Of a DNA stretch of 64,000 bases, positions 11,013 to 19,044 are shown one piece after another (within the stretch, counting starts at the first letter, position 1; each line of letters starts with the position of its first letter). The position numbers and the translations under genes are program-made. Origin of the DNA: a bacterium (GTDB lineage: Bacteria; Desulfobacterota; Binatia; HRBIN30; CADEER01). The stretch covers positions 703,001 to 767,000 of the forward strand of contig JAHBUY010000001.1 in NCBI GenBank assembly GCA_019637795.1. Direction: 5' to 3'. The notes under the pieces are model-generated. The model was not told the origin of the DNA. It ran no database searches and saw nothing but the letters and a program-made list of their open reading frames with translations.

Positions 11013-12807
11013 CGGCGGGGTCCACCCGCACCGGCTGGCGCAACGCGTCGGGCCCGACCACCCCACGCCGGCCGTCGATCGACTGCGACACCCGCAGTTC
11101 CAACTCGTAGTCCCCCGGACGCGGCGGCGCTTCGAGGCGGACCCGCATCTCCGCGGATTCCCCCGGCGACAGGTTCTCCGGCAGCAACACGACGTCGCCG
11201 ACGCCCGGCACCGGCGCGCCGCCGGCGAACCAGCGCACCAGCAGGAACACCAGGTAGCGAGCGCTGATCGTGCCCTCGCCGTTGAATGCCGGCCAGCCGA
11301 CGTCGCTGCCATTGGTGATGCGGACCGTCGCCTCGACGGAGCCGCCGACGGTCATCCGCGCCGGCAGCTCGAGGGCCGCGATCGGCCCGGCGAGCTGCGC
11401 CGGCGCCAGCTCGGCGATCCGCGCCGCCGGTCCGTGATGGATGCTGTCGAAGATGACGCGGCTCAGCTCGAGGGGGTGCAGCCCGCGGCGCGCGCTGCGC
11501 ACGATCTGCAGATCGCCCCAGTCCCACACCCGCCACGGCGCCCGCTCCAGGGGCGTCGGCTCGCGATTCCAACTGTCGTCCTCGGCATAGGTCCCGATGG
11601 CCTGCACGACGACACCGAAGAGCGCCAGCGCCGTCGCGACGACGCGCACCGCCGGCCAGCGCCAGTACGGCACCAAGCCGTAGACGAGAAAGATGACCAG
11701 GGCCGGCAGCACATCGCTGAAGTAGCGCGGTCCGTAGGTGTACCCCGCCCACCACTCCTTGAAGGTCGCGTACACCAGCACGTGCAGCAGCAGCACGATG
11801 CTCAGCCAGCGCAGCCACGGCGGTGCCGGCACCCGCCACACCCGCAGCGCCCCCCAGAGCGCGAACCCCATGATCGGGGTGAACACCAGGAGGCCGCGGT
11901 TGGGGCTCGCCAGCAGGCCGCTCGCGCCCTGGACGAGCGAGCCGCTGAAATGCCCGAGACTGCCGTAGCCGCCGAGCGTCGTGCTGAAGATGGCGTAGTT
12001 GTAGATCGCCAGACCGAGCCCGGCGATTCCGGGCAGCGCGGCATAGTAGAGCGCGCGCCAACGCTGATGGACGACGAGGAACAGGAACACCAGGCCAGCC
12101 AGCACGGCGGTCTGCGGCCGATTGGCCACCGACACCGCCGCCACCGCGCCGGCGGCGAGCAGCGCCAGCCGCGTCGGCGACGGCGCGATCAGGATGAGGC
12201 AGAGCAGCGCCAGCGTCACCTGCGCCAGCGCGTGCGCCCACAGCGCCTGACTCGAGATCGACCAGGCGCTGGTGCCGATGCCGTACAGCAGGGTCAGGGC
12301 CACCGCCCAGCGCCAGGTGGCCAGACGGCGCAGCACCAGGAAGACGACGACCGCCGAGAGCGCGGTCAGCGCCGCCGCGGCAACCCGCTCCATCACCACC
12401 TCGAGGACGCGCGCCCGCACGTCGTCGTAGTCGATGTGGGCGCGCGCCAGCCACCAGGCCGGCAGCACGTACAGCGGCGTGGCGACGATCGCCGTCGCGA
12501 TCGGGGTCACCGAATAGATGTGCCCGCCGTGCGCGTGGACGAAGTACGGCAGCGTGCCCCGCTCGCCGCGCTCCCACGTGAACTCGTCGAGATCGAGATT
12601 GCCCTCGCGCAGCAGACTGAACGGCAGCCGCCGGGTCGGCACGCTGTCGCCGGCGCCGCGAACACGGAAGTTGAGCGTGTACAGCGCGAAGAGGAGCACG
12701 AAGATGCCGAGCGCCAGGATCCACGGCGCAGGCCCGTGGTCGATGACGGGCCCCGGCCCCGCCACGCGCGGGGGGGACGTCGAGCGGGCGCGCGCGCGGA
12801 CAGCCAT
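11005..12807 (-). CDS. polytopic GT-C-like glycosyltransferase with C-terminal Ig-like domain
   Basis: 600 residues. About ten membrane helices fill residues 25-430, beginning with WILALGIFVLLFALYTLNF. The first large loop (VRGAGDSVPTRRLPFSLL) precedes the second helix, as in dolichyl/polyprenyl-phosphate sugar transferases of the GT39/GT83 kind. The last 150 residues form a soluble beta domain (SVEATVRITNGSDVGWPAFN onward) resembling NEAT/CARDB-like Ig folds, presumably periplasmic. The likely role is transfer of a sugar from a polyprenyl carrier in cell-envelope assembly. Individual catalytic acids cannot be assigned from the sequence alone. It converges on the phosphatase gene with an 8-nt overlap. 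Confidence 0.72.
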   Translation of the reverse strand: MAVRARARSTSPPRVAGPGPVIDHGPAPWILALGIFVLLFALYTLNFRVRGAGDSVPTRRLPFSLLREGNLDLDEFTWERGERGTLPYFVHAHGGHIYSVTPIATAIVATPLYVLPAWWLARAHIDYDDVRARVLEVVMERVAAAALTALSAVVVFLVLRRLATWRWAVALTLLYGIGTSAWSISSQALWAHALAQVTLALLCLILIAPSPTRLALLAAGAVAAVSVANRPQTAVLAGLVFLFLVVHQRWRALYYAALPGIAGLGLAIYNYAIFSTTLGGYGSLGHFSGSLVQGASGLLASPNRGLLVFTPIMGFALWGALRVWRVPAPPWLRWLSIVLLLHVLVYATFKEWWAGYTYGPRYFSDVLPALVIFLVYGLVPYWRWPAVRVVATALALFGVVVQAIGTYAEDDSWNREPTPLERAPWRVWDWGDLQIVRSARRGLHPLELSRVIFDSIHHGPAARIAELAPAQLAGPIAALELPARMTVGGSVEATVRITNGSDVGWPAFNGEGTISARYLVFLLVRWFAGGAPVPGVGDVVLLPENLSPGESAEMRVRLEAPPRPGDYELELRVSQSIDGRRGVVGPDALRQPVRVDPAVR

Positions 12808-12865
12808 GCGGCGCCGATGCTGCCCCGCCGCCCCGAGCCGAGCAAGCGCGCGCGGCGCGCGTCCC

Positions 12866-12893
12866 TTGCCGCGATCGCCCTGCGCGCTACACG
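12866..12893 (+). promoter_or_regulatory. promoter of the alcohol dehydrogenase gene, leaderless type
   Basis: TTGCCG (12866-12871), a 16-nt spacer and TACACG (12888-12893). ATG at 12900 is 6 nt after the -10 box. No Shine-Dalgarno sequence. Confidence 0.5.
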
Positions 12894-12899
12894 GAACCC

Positions 12900-13901
12900 A
12901 TGCGCGCCATGCTGCTCGCTGCCCCCGCCCCGGTCGAGACGGCGCCGCTGCGCCTCGCCGACCGGCCGATCCCCGATCCCGGGCCCGGCGAAATCCGCGT
13001 CCGGGTGCACCTGTGCGGCGTCTGCCGCACCGACCTGCACGTCGTCGAGGGCGACCTGCCGCCGCAGCGTTCGCCGATCGTGCCCGGCCATCAGGTCGTG
13101 GGCACGGTGGACGCGCTGGGGGCTGGTTGCACCCGCCTCGGGCGCGGCCAGCGGGTCGGCATCGCCTGGCTGCGCGCCACCTGCGGCACCTGCACCTTCT
13201 GCCGACGCGGCGCGGAGAACCTGTGCCCGAACGCCCGCTTCACCGGCTGGCACGAGCACGGCGGCTACGCGGAGTATGCCGTGGTGCGCGAGGACTTCGC
13301 CTACGCACTGCCCGAGACGATCAGCGACGCGGAGGCGTCGCCGCTGCTCTGCGCCGGCATCATCGGCTACCGCGCCCTGCGCCGGGCCAACATCGAGCCC
13401 GGCTGCCGGCTCGGGCTGTATGGATTCGGCGCCTCGGCGCACATCGCGATCCAGGTCGCGCGCCACCTCGGCTGCCGGGTCTTCGTCATGACCCGCGAGG
13501 CGCGTCACCGCGCGCTCGCCGCCGCGCTCGGCGCCGAGTGGACCGGCGGCGCCACCGAGGCGCCCCCCGAACCGCTCGACAGCGCCGTGCTCTTCGCCCC
13601 TGCGGGCGAGCTCGTGCCGCCGGCCCTGGCCGCGCTCGATCGTGGCGGCACCCTGGCGCTGGCCGGCATCTACCTGACCCAGGTGCCGCCGCTCGACTAC
13701 CAGCGCCACCTCTTTCACGAACGCACGCTGCAGAGCGTCACCGCCAATACCCGCCAGGACGGCATCGAGCTGCTGCGCGTCGCCGCCGAGATCCCGATCC
13801 GCCCACGCACCGTGCCGTTCCCTCTCGAGCAGGCGAACGAGGCCCTGCGGCAACTGAAGCACGACGGCTTCGAAGGCGCCGCGGTGCTGCAGGTGGGGTG
13901 A
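12900..13901 (+). CDS. zinc-dependent alcohol dehydrogenase family protein
   Basis: 333 residues, medium-chain dehydrogenase. The catalytic zinc site shows C42 (GVCRTDLH) and H64 (PGHQVVG, with Gln where GHE is common). The structural zinc tetrad is C95, C98, C101 and C109. The nucleotide fold ([20 protein letters not shown]) follows. GHQ-type members with the [12 protein letters not shown] segment form a recognised subfamily of Zn-alcohol dehydrogenases. The substrate is unknown; a primary alcohol/aldehyde pair is the safest guess. The gene has its own promoter directly in front of the ATG and is divergent from the glycosyltransferase. Confidence 0.88.
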   Translation: MRAMLLAAPAPVETAPLRLADRPIPDPGPGEIRVRVHLCGVCRTDLHVVEGDLPPQRSPIVPGHQVVGTVDALGAGCTRLGRGQRVGIAWLRATCGTCTFCRRGAENLCPNARFTGWHEHGGYAEYAVVREDFAYALPETISDAEASPLLCAGIIGYRALRRANIEPGCRLGLYGFGASAHIAIQVARHLGCRVFVMTREARHRALAAALGAEWTGGATEAPPEPLDSAVLFAPAGELVPPALAALDRGGTLALAGIYLTQVPPLDYQRHLFHERTLQSVTANTRQDGIELLRVAAEIPIRPRTVPFPLEQANEALRQLKHDGFEGAAVLQVG

Positions 13902-14119
13902 GCGCGCCGCAGCCGGCGGCCCAGCGCTCGTGGCGTCGCCGCGCGCAGCGCGGATCGACGATCAGCGGCCGGCGCAGCAGCGGGCCGCTGCCGAGTCCGC
14001 CGCGAACAGCAGCGCCAGGAGCGCCGCGCTGACGGCCAGCCCGCGCGTCGCCGCCGGCGAGAGACGGAGACAGCGTTGTCCCACCGTTCCCGCCTGCGGC
14101 ACCCAGCGGGCCGCGACCC

Positions 14120-14389
14120 TCAGCCGCGCCCGGCCGCGCGCCAGCGCTCGAGGCGCTCGGCGAACGGCCGCACCAACGGATGCCGCGGACCGAGCAGGGC
14201 GACGCCGGCGATCAGGATCGGGATGCCCGGGATGACCGGCAGCACGCAGCCGAGGACGCCGATGGCGACGAGCACGATGCCGGCCACCACCCGCGCCGCC
14301 TGCCACAGGATCGCCAGGCGGCCGCGGATCGCCGGCCACGAATGGTCGGGCGGCGCGTCGGGATCGAAGGACGGGTGCTCGGTCGTCAT
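14120..14389 (-). CDS. small PGPGW-type transmembrane protein
   Basis: 89 residues. Two close hydrophobic stretches (VVAGIVLVAIGVLGCVLPVI and PGIPILIAGVALLG) make a hairpin with the Pro-Gly turn typical of PGPGW/YbaN-like inner-membrane proteins. Charged tails follow (ERLERWRAAGRG). The function of the family is not established. The start at ATG 14389 gives a compact protein; a longer frame upstream has no family character. A candidate promoter lies at 14410-14439. Confidence 0.68.
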   Translation of the reverse strand: MTTEHPSFDPDAPPDHSWPAIRGRLAILWQAARVVAGIVLVAIGVLGCVLPVIPGIPILIAGVALLGPRHPLVRPFAERLERWRAAGRG

Positions 14390-14409
14390 GACGTCTCGAG
14401 ATCGCCGCG

Positions 14410-14439
14410 AGCCTACCCGGCCATCGCCGCGATCGGCAA
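14410..14439 (-). promoter_or_regulatory. candidate promoter of the PGPGW-type gene
   Basis: Read on the minus strand: TTGCCG (14439-14434), an 18-nt spacer and TAGGCT (14415-14410), 20 nt before the ATG at 14389. Confidence 0.4.
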
Positions 14440-14568
14440 TGAGATAATTCCGCGCCGCCAGCTCGATCCTACCGATGCCAGCGGGGAATGAAAGCGTCAC
14501 CAGATGAACGGCGCATCGCCGCCAACGGACCTGGAGCTCCACGCCCTTCTCGACGAGACGGAGCCCGA

Positions 14569-14692
14569 TTCACACGGAGGCACGGAGCAAGCAGGAGCGC
14601 AGGCGGAGGCACCGTCCCGATGCGCGCCGCGACTGGACGCGCCGACGGCCGGGATCGGGACGGCGTTCTCCGCGCCTCCGTACCTCCGGGTG
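14569..14692. repeat. interspersed palindrome, CACGGAGG type
   Basis: The left arm TTCACACGGAGGCACGGAG pairs with the right arm CTCCGTACCTCCGGGTGA about 90 nt away. Arms are made of CGGAGG-like words. The interior is unrelated GC-rich sequence. Same design as the copies at 23090-23145 and 57696-57864. Confidence 0.6.
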
Positions 14693-14716
14693 AGTGTTTC
14701 TCCTGTCACATCGACG

Positions 14717-15571
14717 CTAGGACGGCGATGCGGCGATCACCTCCTCGCCGAAGCGCCGCACGCGCTCGACCAGCGCCGCGGTGGTCGGCAGCGGCCAGTA
14801 GGGGATCAGGCGGTGCACCCCGAGCTCGGCGAATCGCTCGACCGTCTGGCGATCGACCGGCCCACGCGGCGTGATGCTGATCTCGAGCCCGCCGAGCGCC
14901 GCCGGACGCGACATCTCGCCGGCGGCGCTGCGCAGGCCGGCGAGGCACTCCGCCGCCTGCCCCAGGTCCATCGAGAACCCGTACCAGCCGTTGCCGTGCG
15001 CCACGGCGCGGCGGAAGGCCTCCGGCGTGCTGCCGCCGATGACGATCGGGGGATGCGGCCGTTGCACCGGCCGCGGCTGGGCGTCGATGCCGCGGAAATT
15101 GACGAAGCGCCCCTCGTGCAGCGGGCGCTCCGCCGTCCACAGCGCGAGGATGGCCTCCAGGTAGTCCATCGCCCGAGCCCCTTTGTGCGCGAAGGGAACG
15201 CCGAGCGCGTCGAACTCCGGCTTCAGGTAGCCGATGCCGAGCCCGAAGATCAGCCGGCCACCGGACACCACGTCGACGCTCGCCAGCTCCTTGGCGAGCA
15301 CCAGCGGATTGCGCTGCGGCAGGATGATGATGCCGGTGCCGAGGCGCAGGCGCGTGGTCGCCGTCGCCGCGACGGCGAGCGCGACGGCGGGATCGAGGAG
15401 CGGCGTCTGGGGCGGCAAGGGCGAGGGCGCGACCTGGGGATCGGGCAGCACCACGTGCTCACCCGTCCAGACCGACTCGAACCCCGCCGCCTCCGCCTCT
15501 CGTGCGACGTCCGCCGCGGTCAGACCACTGGCGCACGGACCGATGTTGATGCCGAACAGACCGAAACGCAT
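14717..15571 (-). CDS. LLM-class (F420-type) flavin-dependent oxidoreductase
   Basis: 284 residues, luciferase-like TIM barrel. The N-terminal pattern MRFGLFGINIGP...AREAEAAGFESVWTGEH, the GTGIIILPQRNPLVLAKELA strand-helix and GRLIFGLGIGYLKPEFDALG match the LLM family that uses coenzyme F420 or FMN; the probable F420 branch is inferred from the HPPIVIGGSTPEAFRRA region. ATG 15571 is preceded by CGGAGG at 6-nt spacing, so longer in-frame starts are not needed. The substrate is unknown. If truly F420-dependent, the organism must make F420, which the window does not test. Confidence 0.85.
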   Translation of the reverse strand: MRFGLFGINIGPCASGLTAADVAREAEAAGFESVWTGEHVVLPDPQVAPSPLPPQTPLLDPAVALAVAATATTRLRLGTGIIILPQRNPLVLAKELASVDVVSGGRLIFGLGIGYLKPEFDALGVPFAHKGARAMDYLEAILALWTAERPLHEGRFVNFRGIDAQPRPVQRPHPPIVIGGSTPEAFRRAVAHGNGWYGFSMDLGQAAECLAGLRSAAGEMSRPAALGGLEISITPRGPVDRQTVERFAELGVHRLIPYWPLPTTAALVERVRRFGEEVIAASPS

Positions 15572-15716
15572 GCACACCTCCGAGGCCGGACGAATGGGGG
15601 ACAGGCCGTGCCCGACCGTCCGGGCGGCCGTCGGGCGCCGCCCTGCGTCGCGCATCCGCAGGGGGCTCGCCCCGTAGCGTAGCACGGGAGCGCGATATAG
15701 GGTGCGCGATCGTCAC

Positions 15717-16544
15717 ATGCGCTGCTCCGCATCGACCCGTGCCCTGGCGTTCGCGCTGGCGCTGCTCTGCATCGCCGGCGGGCCGCCGCCGGCGCGCGCC
15801 GGCGAGACCGCCAGTCCGACCACCGATCTGGAGGTCATTCCGCTCGACGAGCACGCGTTCGAGCTCGAAGCCCACGAGGCTCCGGCCGGCTTCCCCGATC
15901 CACTGGAGACCACCAACCGCAAGACGCTGTGGTTCGATCAGCAGCTCGACCGCTTCCTGATCGATCCGCTCGTCCGCGGCTACCAGTTCATCGTGCCGCC
16001 GCCGGGACGGCGGGCGGTCCGGCGCTTCACGCTCAACATCAACTCGGTCTCGATCCTGATCAACGACCTGCTGCAGCGCGAGTGGGGCGACGCCTGCGTC
16101 ACCACCGAACGCTTCGCGATCAACTCGACGATCGGCCTCGCCGGCCTCTTCGATCCGGCGGCCGCCCTCGGCATGGAACGCCACCACTCCGACTTCGGCC
16201 AGACCCTGGCGCTGTTCGGCGTCGGCAGCGGCCCGTATCTCGTGCTGCCGTTCTTCGGCCCGTCGAACGCCCGCGACTCGAGCGGCACGGTCGTCGACTT
16301 CTTCCTCCAGCCGATGCTCTACATCCTGCCGTTCGCGCAGCTCTTCGTGTACGAAGGCTCGCTCGGCCTGTCGTCCGGCCTGGCGGCGCGCGACGCGTAC
16401 AGCGAGGGCATCGCCGCGCTGCGCTCGTCGTCGGTGGACTACTATTCGGCGCTGCGCAACGCCTACTACCAGACCCGCACCGCCGAGGTCTGGGATCGCC
16501 GCGCCGCGCACCGCGAGATCGCCGACGACGCGCAGGCGCCCTGA
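15717..16544 (+). CDS. mlaA: MlaA (VacJ) family outer-membrane phospholipid transport protein
   Basis: 275 residues. In the Mla pathway MlaA removes mislocalised phospholipid from the outer leaflet and hands it to periplasmic MlaC. Signal peptide (ALAFALALLCIAGGPPPARA), then the family core: DPLETTNRKTLWFDQQLD, RFTLNINSVSILINDLLQ, ERFAINSTIGLAGLFDPA, DFGQTLALFGVGSGPYLVLP and GPSNARDSSGTVVD. The cysteine in the signal region is not in a canonical lipobox, so lipidation is doubtful. A TATAGG box lies 15 nt before the ATG. The mlaC-like gene is convergent just downstream rather than in operon; no MlaBDEF is in the window. Confidence 0.92.
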   Translation: MRCSASTRALAFALALLCIAGGPPPARAGETASPTTDLEVIPLDEHAFELEAHEAPAGFPDPLETTNRKTLWFDQQLDRFLIDPLVRGYQFIVPPPGRRAVRRFTLNINSVSILINDLLQREWGDACVTTERFAINSTIGLAGLFDPAAALGMERHHSDFGQTLALFGVGSGPYLVLPFFGPSNARDSSGTVVDFFLQPMLYILPFAQLFVYEGSLGLSSGLAARDAYSEGIAALRSSSVDYYSALRNAYYQTRTAEVWDRRAAHREIADDAQAP

Positions 16545-16683
16545 CCGCCAGCCTCGAGATCAGCCCGAAGGCGCGCAGACGCGGAGTGGCGCAGGACTCC
16601 ACGCCTCGTTCCGGTGCCGCCGACGCGATCGACCATGGGCGGCTCGCCGCTGCCGTCGGACGACATCCTCCCCCAGATCGAGG

Positions 16684-17298
16684 TCAGTTCGTGATCTTCC
16701 CCGACGCGTAGTCGGCGACCTTGGCGTCGACCGTCTGCACCAGCTTGTCGAAGCCGTCGCGCTTGAGCACCGAGGAGTAGTCGGAGCGCCGCAGGGCGAG
16801 CTCGCTCACCGTGCCCTTGTTGTAGATGTCGACGATCTTCCATCCGCCGTCGCTCTGCCGCAGGCGGTAGGTGAGCTGGACGTTCTCGGCGTCGGGACGG
16901 TCGAGCACGGTCTTCACGAACACCGTGTCCTGTGCCGCCGGCTCCTCGCCCAGGGTCTTGAACTGCTCACCGCCCCAGCCGGTGAAGCGGCCGGCATAGG
17001 TGGCGACGGTGATGCGCTCGAAGGCGTCGCGCCACCGCGCCTGATCGGCGGCGCTCAGATCCTTGCCGTCCGGCCCGAGGACGAACCTGGCCATGAAGTC
17101 GAGGTCGAAGCTCGTGTCGACGGCCGGCTTGATGCGGTCATAGCGGCCCTGGTAGCCGAGCGCCGCCGCGTCCTTCATGGCGCCGAGCAGCGTCGCGTGC
17201 AGGTGCTCGACCACCGCCGCGGCGCCGCTGTCCGCCGCCGCCGAGGTCGCGCAGAGCACGCCCAGCAGCAGGACCGTCGCCCCTCGCAACATCCTCAT
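16684..17298 (-). CDS. mlaC: MlaC family periplasmic lipid-binding protein
   Basis: 204 residues. Signal peptide (GATVLLLGVLCATSAAA), then the MlaC/Ttg2D helical and beta fold: the pattern FDLDFMARFVLG, WRDAFERITVATYAGRFTG, VKTVLDRPDAENVQLTYRLR and GGWKIVDIYNKGTVSELALRR is diagnostic. It shuttles phospholipid between MlaA and the MlaFEDB transporter. ATG 17298 is used; ATG 17292 two codons later has a better-spaced GAGG and is equally plausible. It is convergent with mlaA and divergent from the di-iron protein gene. Confidence 0.92.
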   Translation of the reverse strand: MRMLRGATVLLLGVLCATSAAADSGAAAVVEHLHATLLGAMKDAAALGYQGRYDRIKPAVDTSFDLDFMARFVLGPDGKDLSAADQARWRDAFERITVATYAGRFTGWGGEQFKTLGEEPAAQDTVFVKTVLDRPDAENVQLTYRLRQSDGGWKIVDIYNKGTVSELALRRSDYSSVLKRDGFDKLVQTVDAKVADYASGKITN

Positions 17299-17388
17299 CA
17301 CCTCGCAGCCCTGGGCGGCGCCGGCGCGTCCGTGCTCACAGCGGTGTCCTATGACAGCGGAGGTGAAATAGCCAGGTGATCGCCGGGG

Positions 17389-17417
17389 TTGACGAACCCG
17401 GCCGCATGCCGTCCTAT
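17389..17417 (+). promoter_or_regulatory. candidate promoter of the di-iron protein operon
   Basis: TTGACG (17389-17394), a 17-nt spacer and TCCTAT (17412-17417), 31 nt before the ATG at 17449, which has GGAGAG as its ribosome site. Confidence 0.4.
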
Positions 17418-17448
17418 GAAGAGCCTCCCACGGGCTGAAGGAGAGACG

Positions 17449-18567
17449 ATGGCGGAGCACATCACCCACGACCCGATCTACAATACGGTGGACCGCGACG
17501 CCTTCCCCGCGCTGATCGAGGTCGACCGCTACGGCGAGCGCACCGACGCCTTCGACAAGATCGTCTCCGCCACCAACGACCACTTCTGGGATCCGACCGA
17601 CGCCGCCTACGTCGATTTCACCCAGCCCTTCGACCTCGCCAACGAGACGCTGATGCCGCGCTCGATGGTCATCGAGCTCAACTGCGCCGTCGCCGACCGC
17701 CTCGACGAGGGGCAGAAGGTCCGCATGGCGAACGAGAACACGCACTTCATGCTCTCCAGCATTCTGCACGGCGAGCAGGGCGCGCTGTCGCTGTCGGCGA
17801 GCCTGTGCCTGATCCTCCGCGACCCGGGCGCCCAGGAGTACGCCGCCAACCAGGCGCGCGAGGAAGCGCGCCACGTCACCGCCTTCGCCCGCTACATCGA
17901 GCAGCGCTGGGGGAGGCCGCTGGCGGTCGGGACGACCCTCAAGAACCTGATGACCGAGCTGGTGCTGGCGCCGGAGGTCTACAAGAAGCTCGTCGGCATG
18001 CAGATGTTGATCGAGGGCCTGGCGATGGGCGCGTTCGCCACCATCCACTCGCGCACCCACGATCCGCTGCTGCGCCGCCTGGTGCAGATGGTGATGACCG
18101 ACGAGGCCTTCCATCACAAGTTCGGCAAGATCTGGGCCGACCGCACGGTGCCGAAGCTGAGCGAAGAGGAGCACGAGAAGGTCGAGGCGTGGGCGGCGCG
18201 CTGCTTCGAGACGCTGCTCTTCAACCTCGTCAACTCGGAACAGAAGCAGGCGATCTATGCCCAGTTCGGGCTCGACTGGCAGTGGGTGCGGAGCGCCGTC
18301 CTGGAGGCTTTCACCGACGCCGACCGCCGTCGCCTGATGACCGAGAGCACCAACATCTTCCGCGTCCTCATCAAGACCCTGCTCAAGGCCGGCATCATCA
18401 CCGACCGCACCCGGCCGATGTACGCGGCGTGGGTCGACATGGACGAGCTGGCGCGGGAGCCCGACGAAGTGGTGGGCAGCGACGTCGCCGAGGAGGGCAT
18501 CGCCCACCTGCGCGAGATCAACAAGAACCGCCGGAAGATCGGCAGGGCGTTGCGCCACGCCAACTGA
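17449..18567 (+). CDS. ferritin-like di-iron carboxylate protein
   Basis: 372 residues. A four-helix ferritin-like core shows paired EXXH motifs. The probable iron ligands are E109 (ILHGEQGAL), E139 and H142 (REEARH), E189 (LIEGLAMG), and E219 and H222 (TDEAFHH). This pattern matches bacterial multicomponent-oxygenase-like or N-oxygenase-like di-iron proteins rather than iron-storage ferritins, which are far shorter. The reaction cannot be named. The ATG with GGAGAGACG was chosen over an in-frame upstream start lacking a ribosome site. It is followed 21 nt later by a cyclic-nucleotide-binding protein, probably in one operon. Confidence 0.78.
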   Translation: MAEHITHDPIYNTVDRDAFPALIEVDRYGERTDAFDKIVSATNDHFWDPTDAAYVDFTQPFDLANETLMPRSMVIELNCAVADRLDEGQKVRMANENTHFMLSSILHGEQGALSLSASLCLILRDPGAQEYAANQAREEARHVTAFARYIEQRWGRPLAVGTTLKNLMTELVLAPEVYKKLVGMQMLIEGLAMGAFATIHSRTHDPLLRRLVQMVMTDEAFHHKFGKIWADRTVPKLSEEEHEKVEAWAARCFETLLFNLVNSEQKQAIYAQFGLDWQWVRSAVLEAFTDADRRRLMTESTNIFRVLIKTLLKAGIITDRTRPMYAAWVDMDELAREPDEVVGSDVAEEGIAHLREINKNRRKIGRALRHAN

Positions 18568-18588
18568 GCCGGAGGATCCGACGACGCC

Positions 18589-19041
18589 ATGAGCACCGCA
18601 CTGGCCGTTCCCCTGTCCCGCCTGGAGCCCGACGAGGTCGAAGCGCTCCTCGCCGCCGGCACCCGCCGCACCTTCCGCGTCGACGAGACGGTGCTGCAGC
18701 AGGGCGTCACCGATCCGACGCTCTACATCGTCACCCAGGGCATCCTGCACGTCCGCCGCCAGGCGGAGGGCCGCCAGGTGCTGCTCGGTCGCATCGAGCC
18801 GGGCGGCTTCTTCGGCGAGATCAGCCTGTTCGACCCCGGCCCCACCACCGCCGCCGTCGTCGCCGCCACCAACGGCGAGTTGGTGCGACTGTCGCGCAAC
18901 CAACTCCAGGACTTCGCCCAGCGCAGCCCGGCGATCGTCGTCAACGTCCTGGTCGGCCTGCTCGAGGGCATGGCGCAGCGTCTGCGCCGCACCGACGAAC
19001 GGCTGGTGGAGGCGATCTTCTGGGGCGGCCTGAAGCGGTAG
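18589..19041 (+). CDS. single-domain cyclic-nucleotide-binding (CRP-like) protein
   Basis: 150 residues, one cNMP-binding beta-roll (TRRTFRVDETVLQQG ... GGFFGEISLFDPGPTTAAVV). The phosphate-binding cassette reads FGEISLFDPGPTTAAV; the Arg that normally contacts the cyclic phosphate is replaced by Thr, so ligand binding may differ or be lost. A C-terminal helix (VVNVLVGLLEGMAQRLRR) replaces the DNA-binding domain of CRP, so it is not a transcription factor by itself. It probably regulates or partners the preceding di-iron protein. The stop is 3 nt from the convergent hyuA stop. Confidence 0.82.
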   Translation: MSTALAVPLSRLEPDEVEALLAAGTRRTFRVDETVLQQGVTDPTLYIVTQGILHVRRQAEGRQVLLGRIEPGGFFGEISLFDPGPTTAAVVAATNGELVRLSRNQLQDFAQRSPAIVVNVLVGLLEGMAQRLRRTDERLVEAIFWGGLKR

Positions 19042-19044
19042 CGG

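Larger units (their letters stand above)
14390..14716. other. 327-nt gap with promoter and a degenerate palindrome
   Basis: No gene is supported. The first 50 nt hold the promoter of the leftward small membrane protein gene. The centre and right part hold one copy of the interspersed palindrome family (arms 14569-14587 and 14676-14692). Confidence 0.55.

Noticed and set aside
13962..14084. 40-aa minus-strand frame with a signal-peptide-like stretch (GLAVSAALLALLFAADSAAA)
   Set aside because: The predicted mature part would be only a few residues (RCCAGR) and the ribosome site is weak; chance Ala/Leu runs are common at this GC content.
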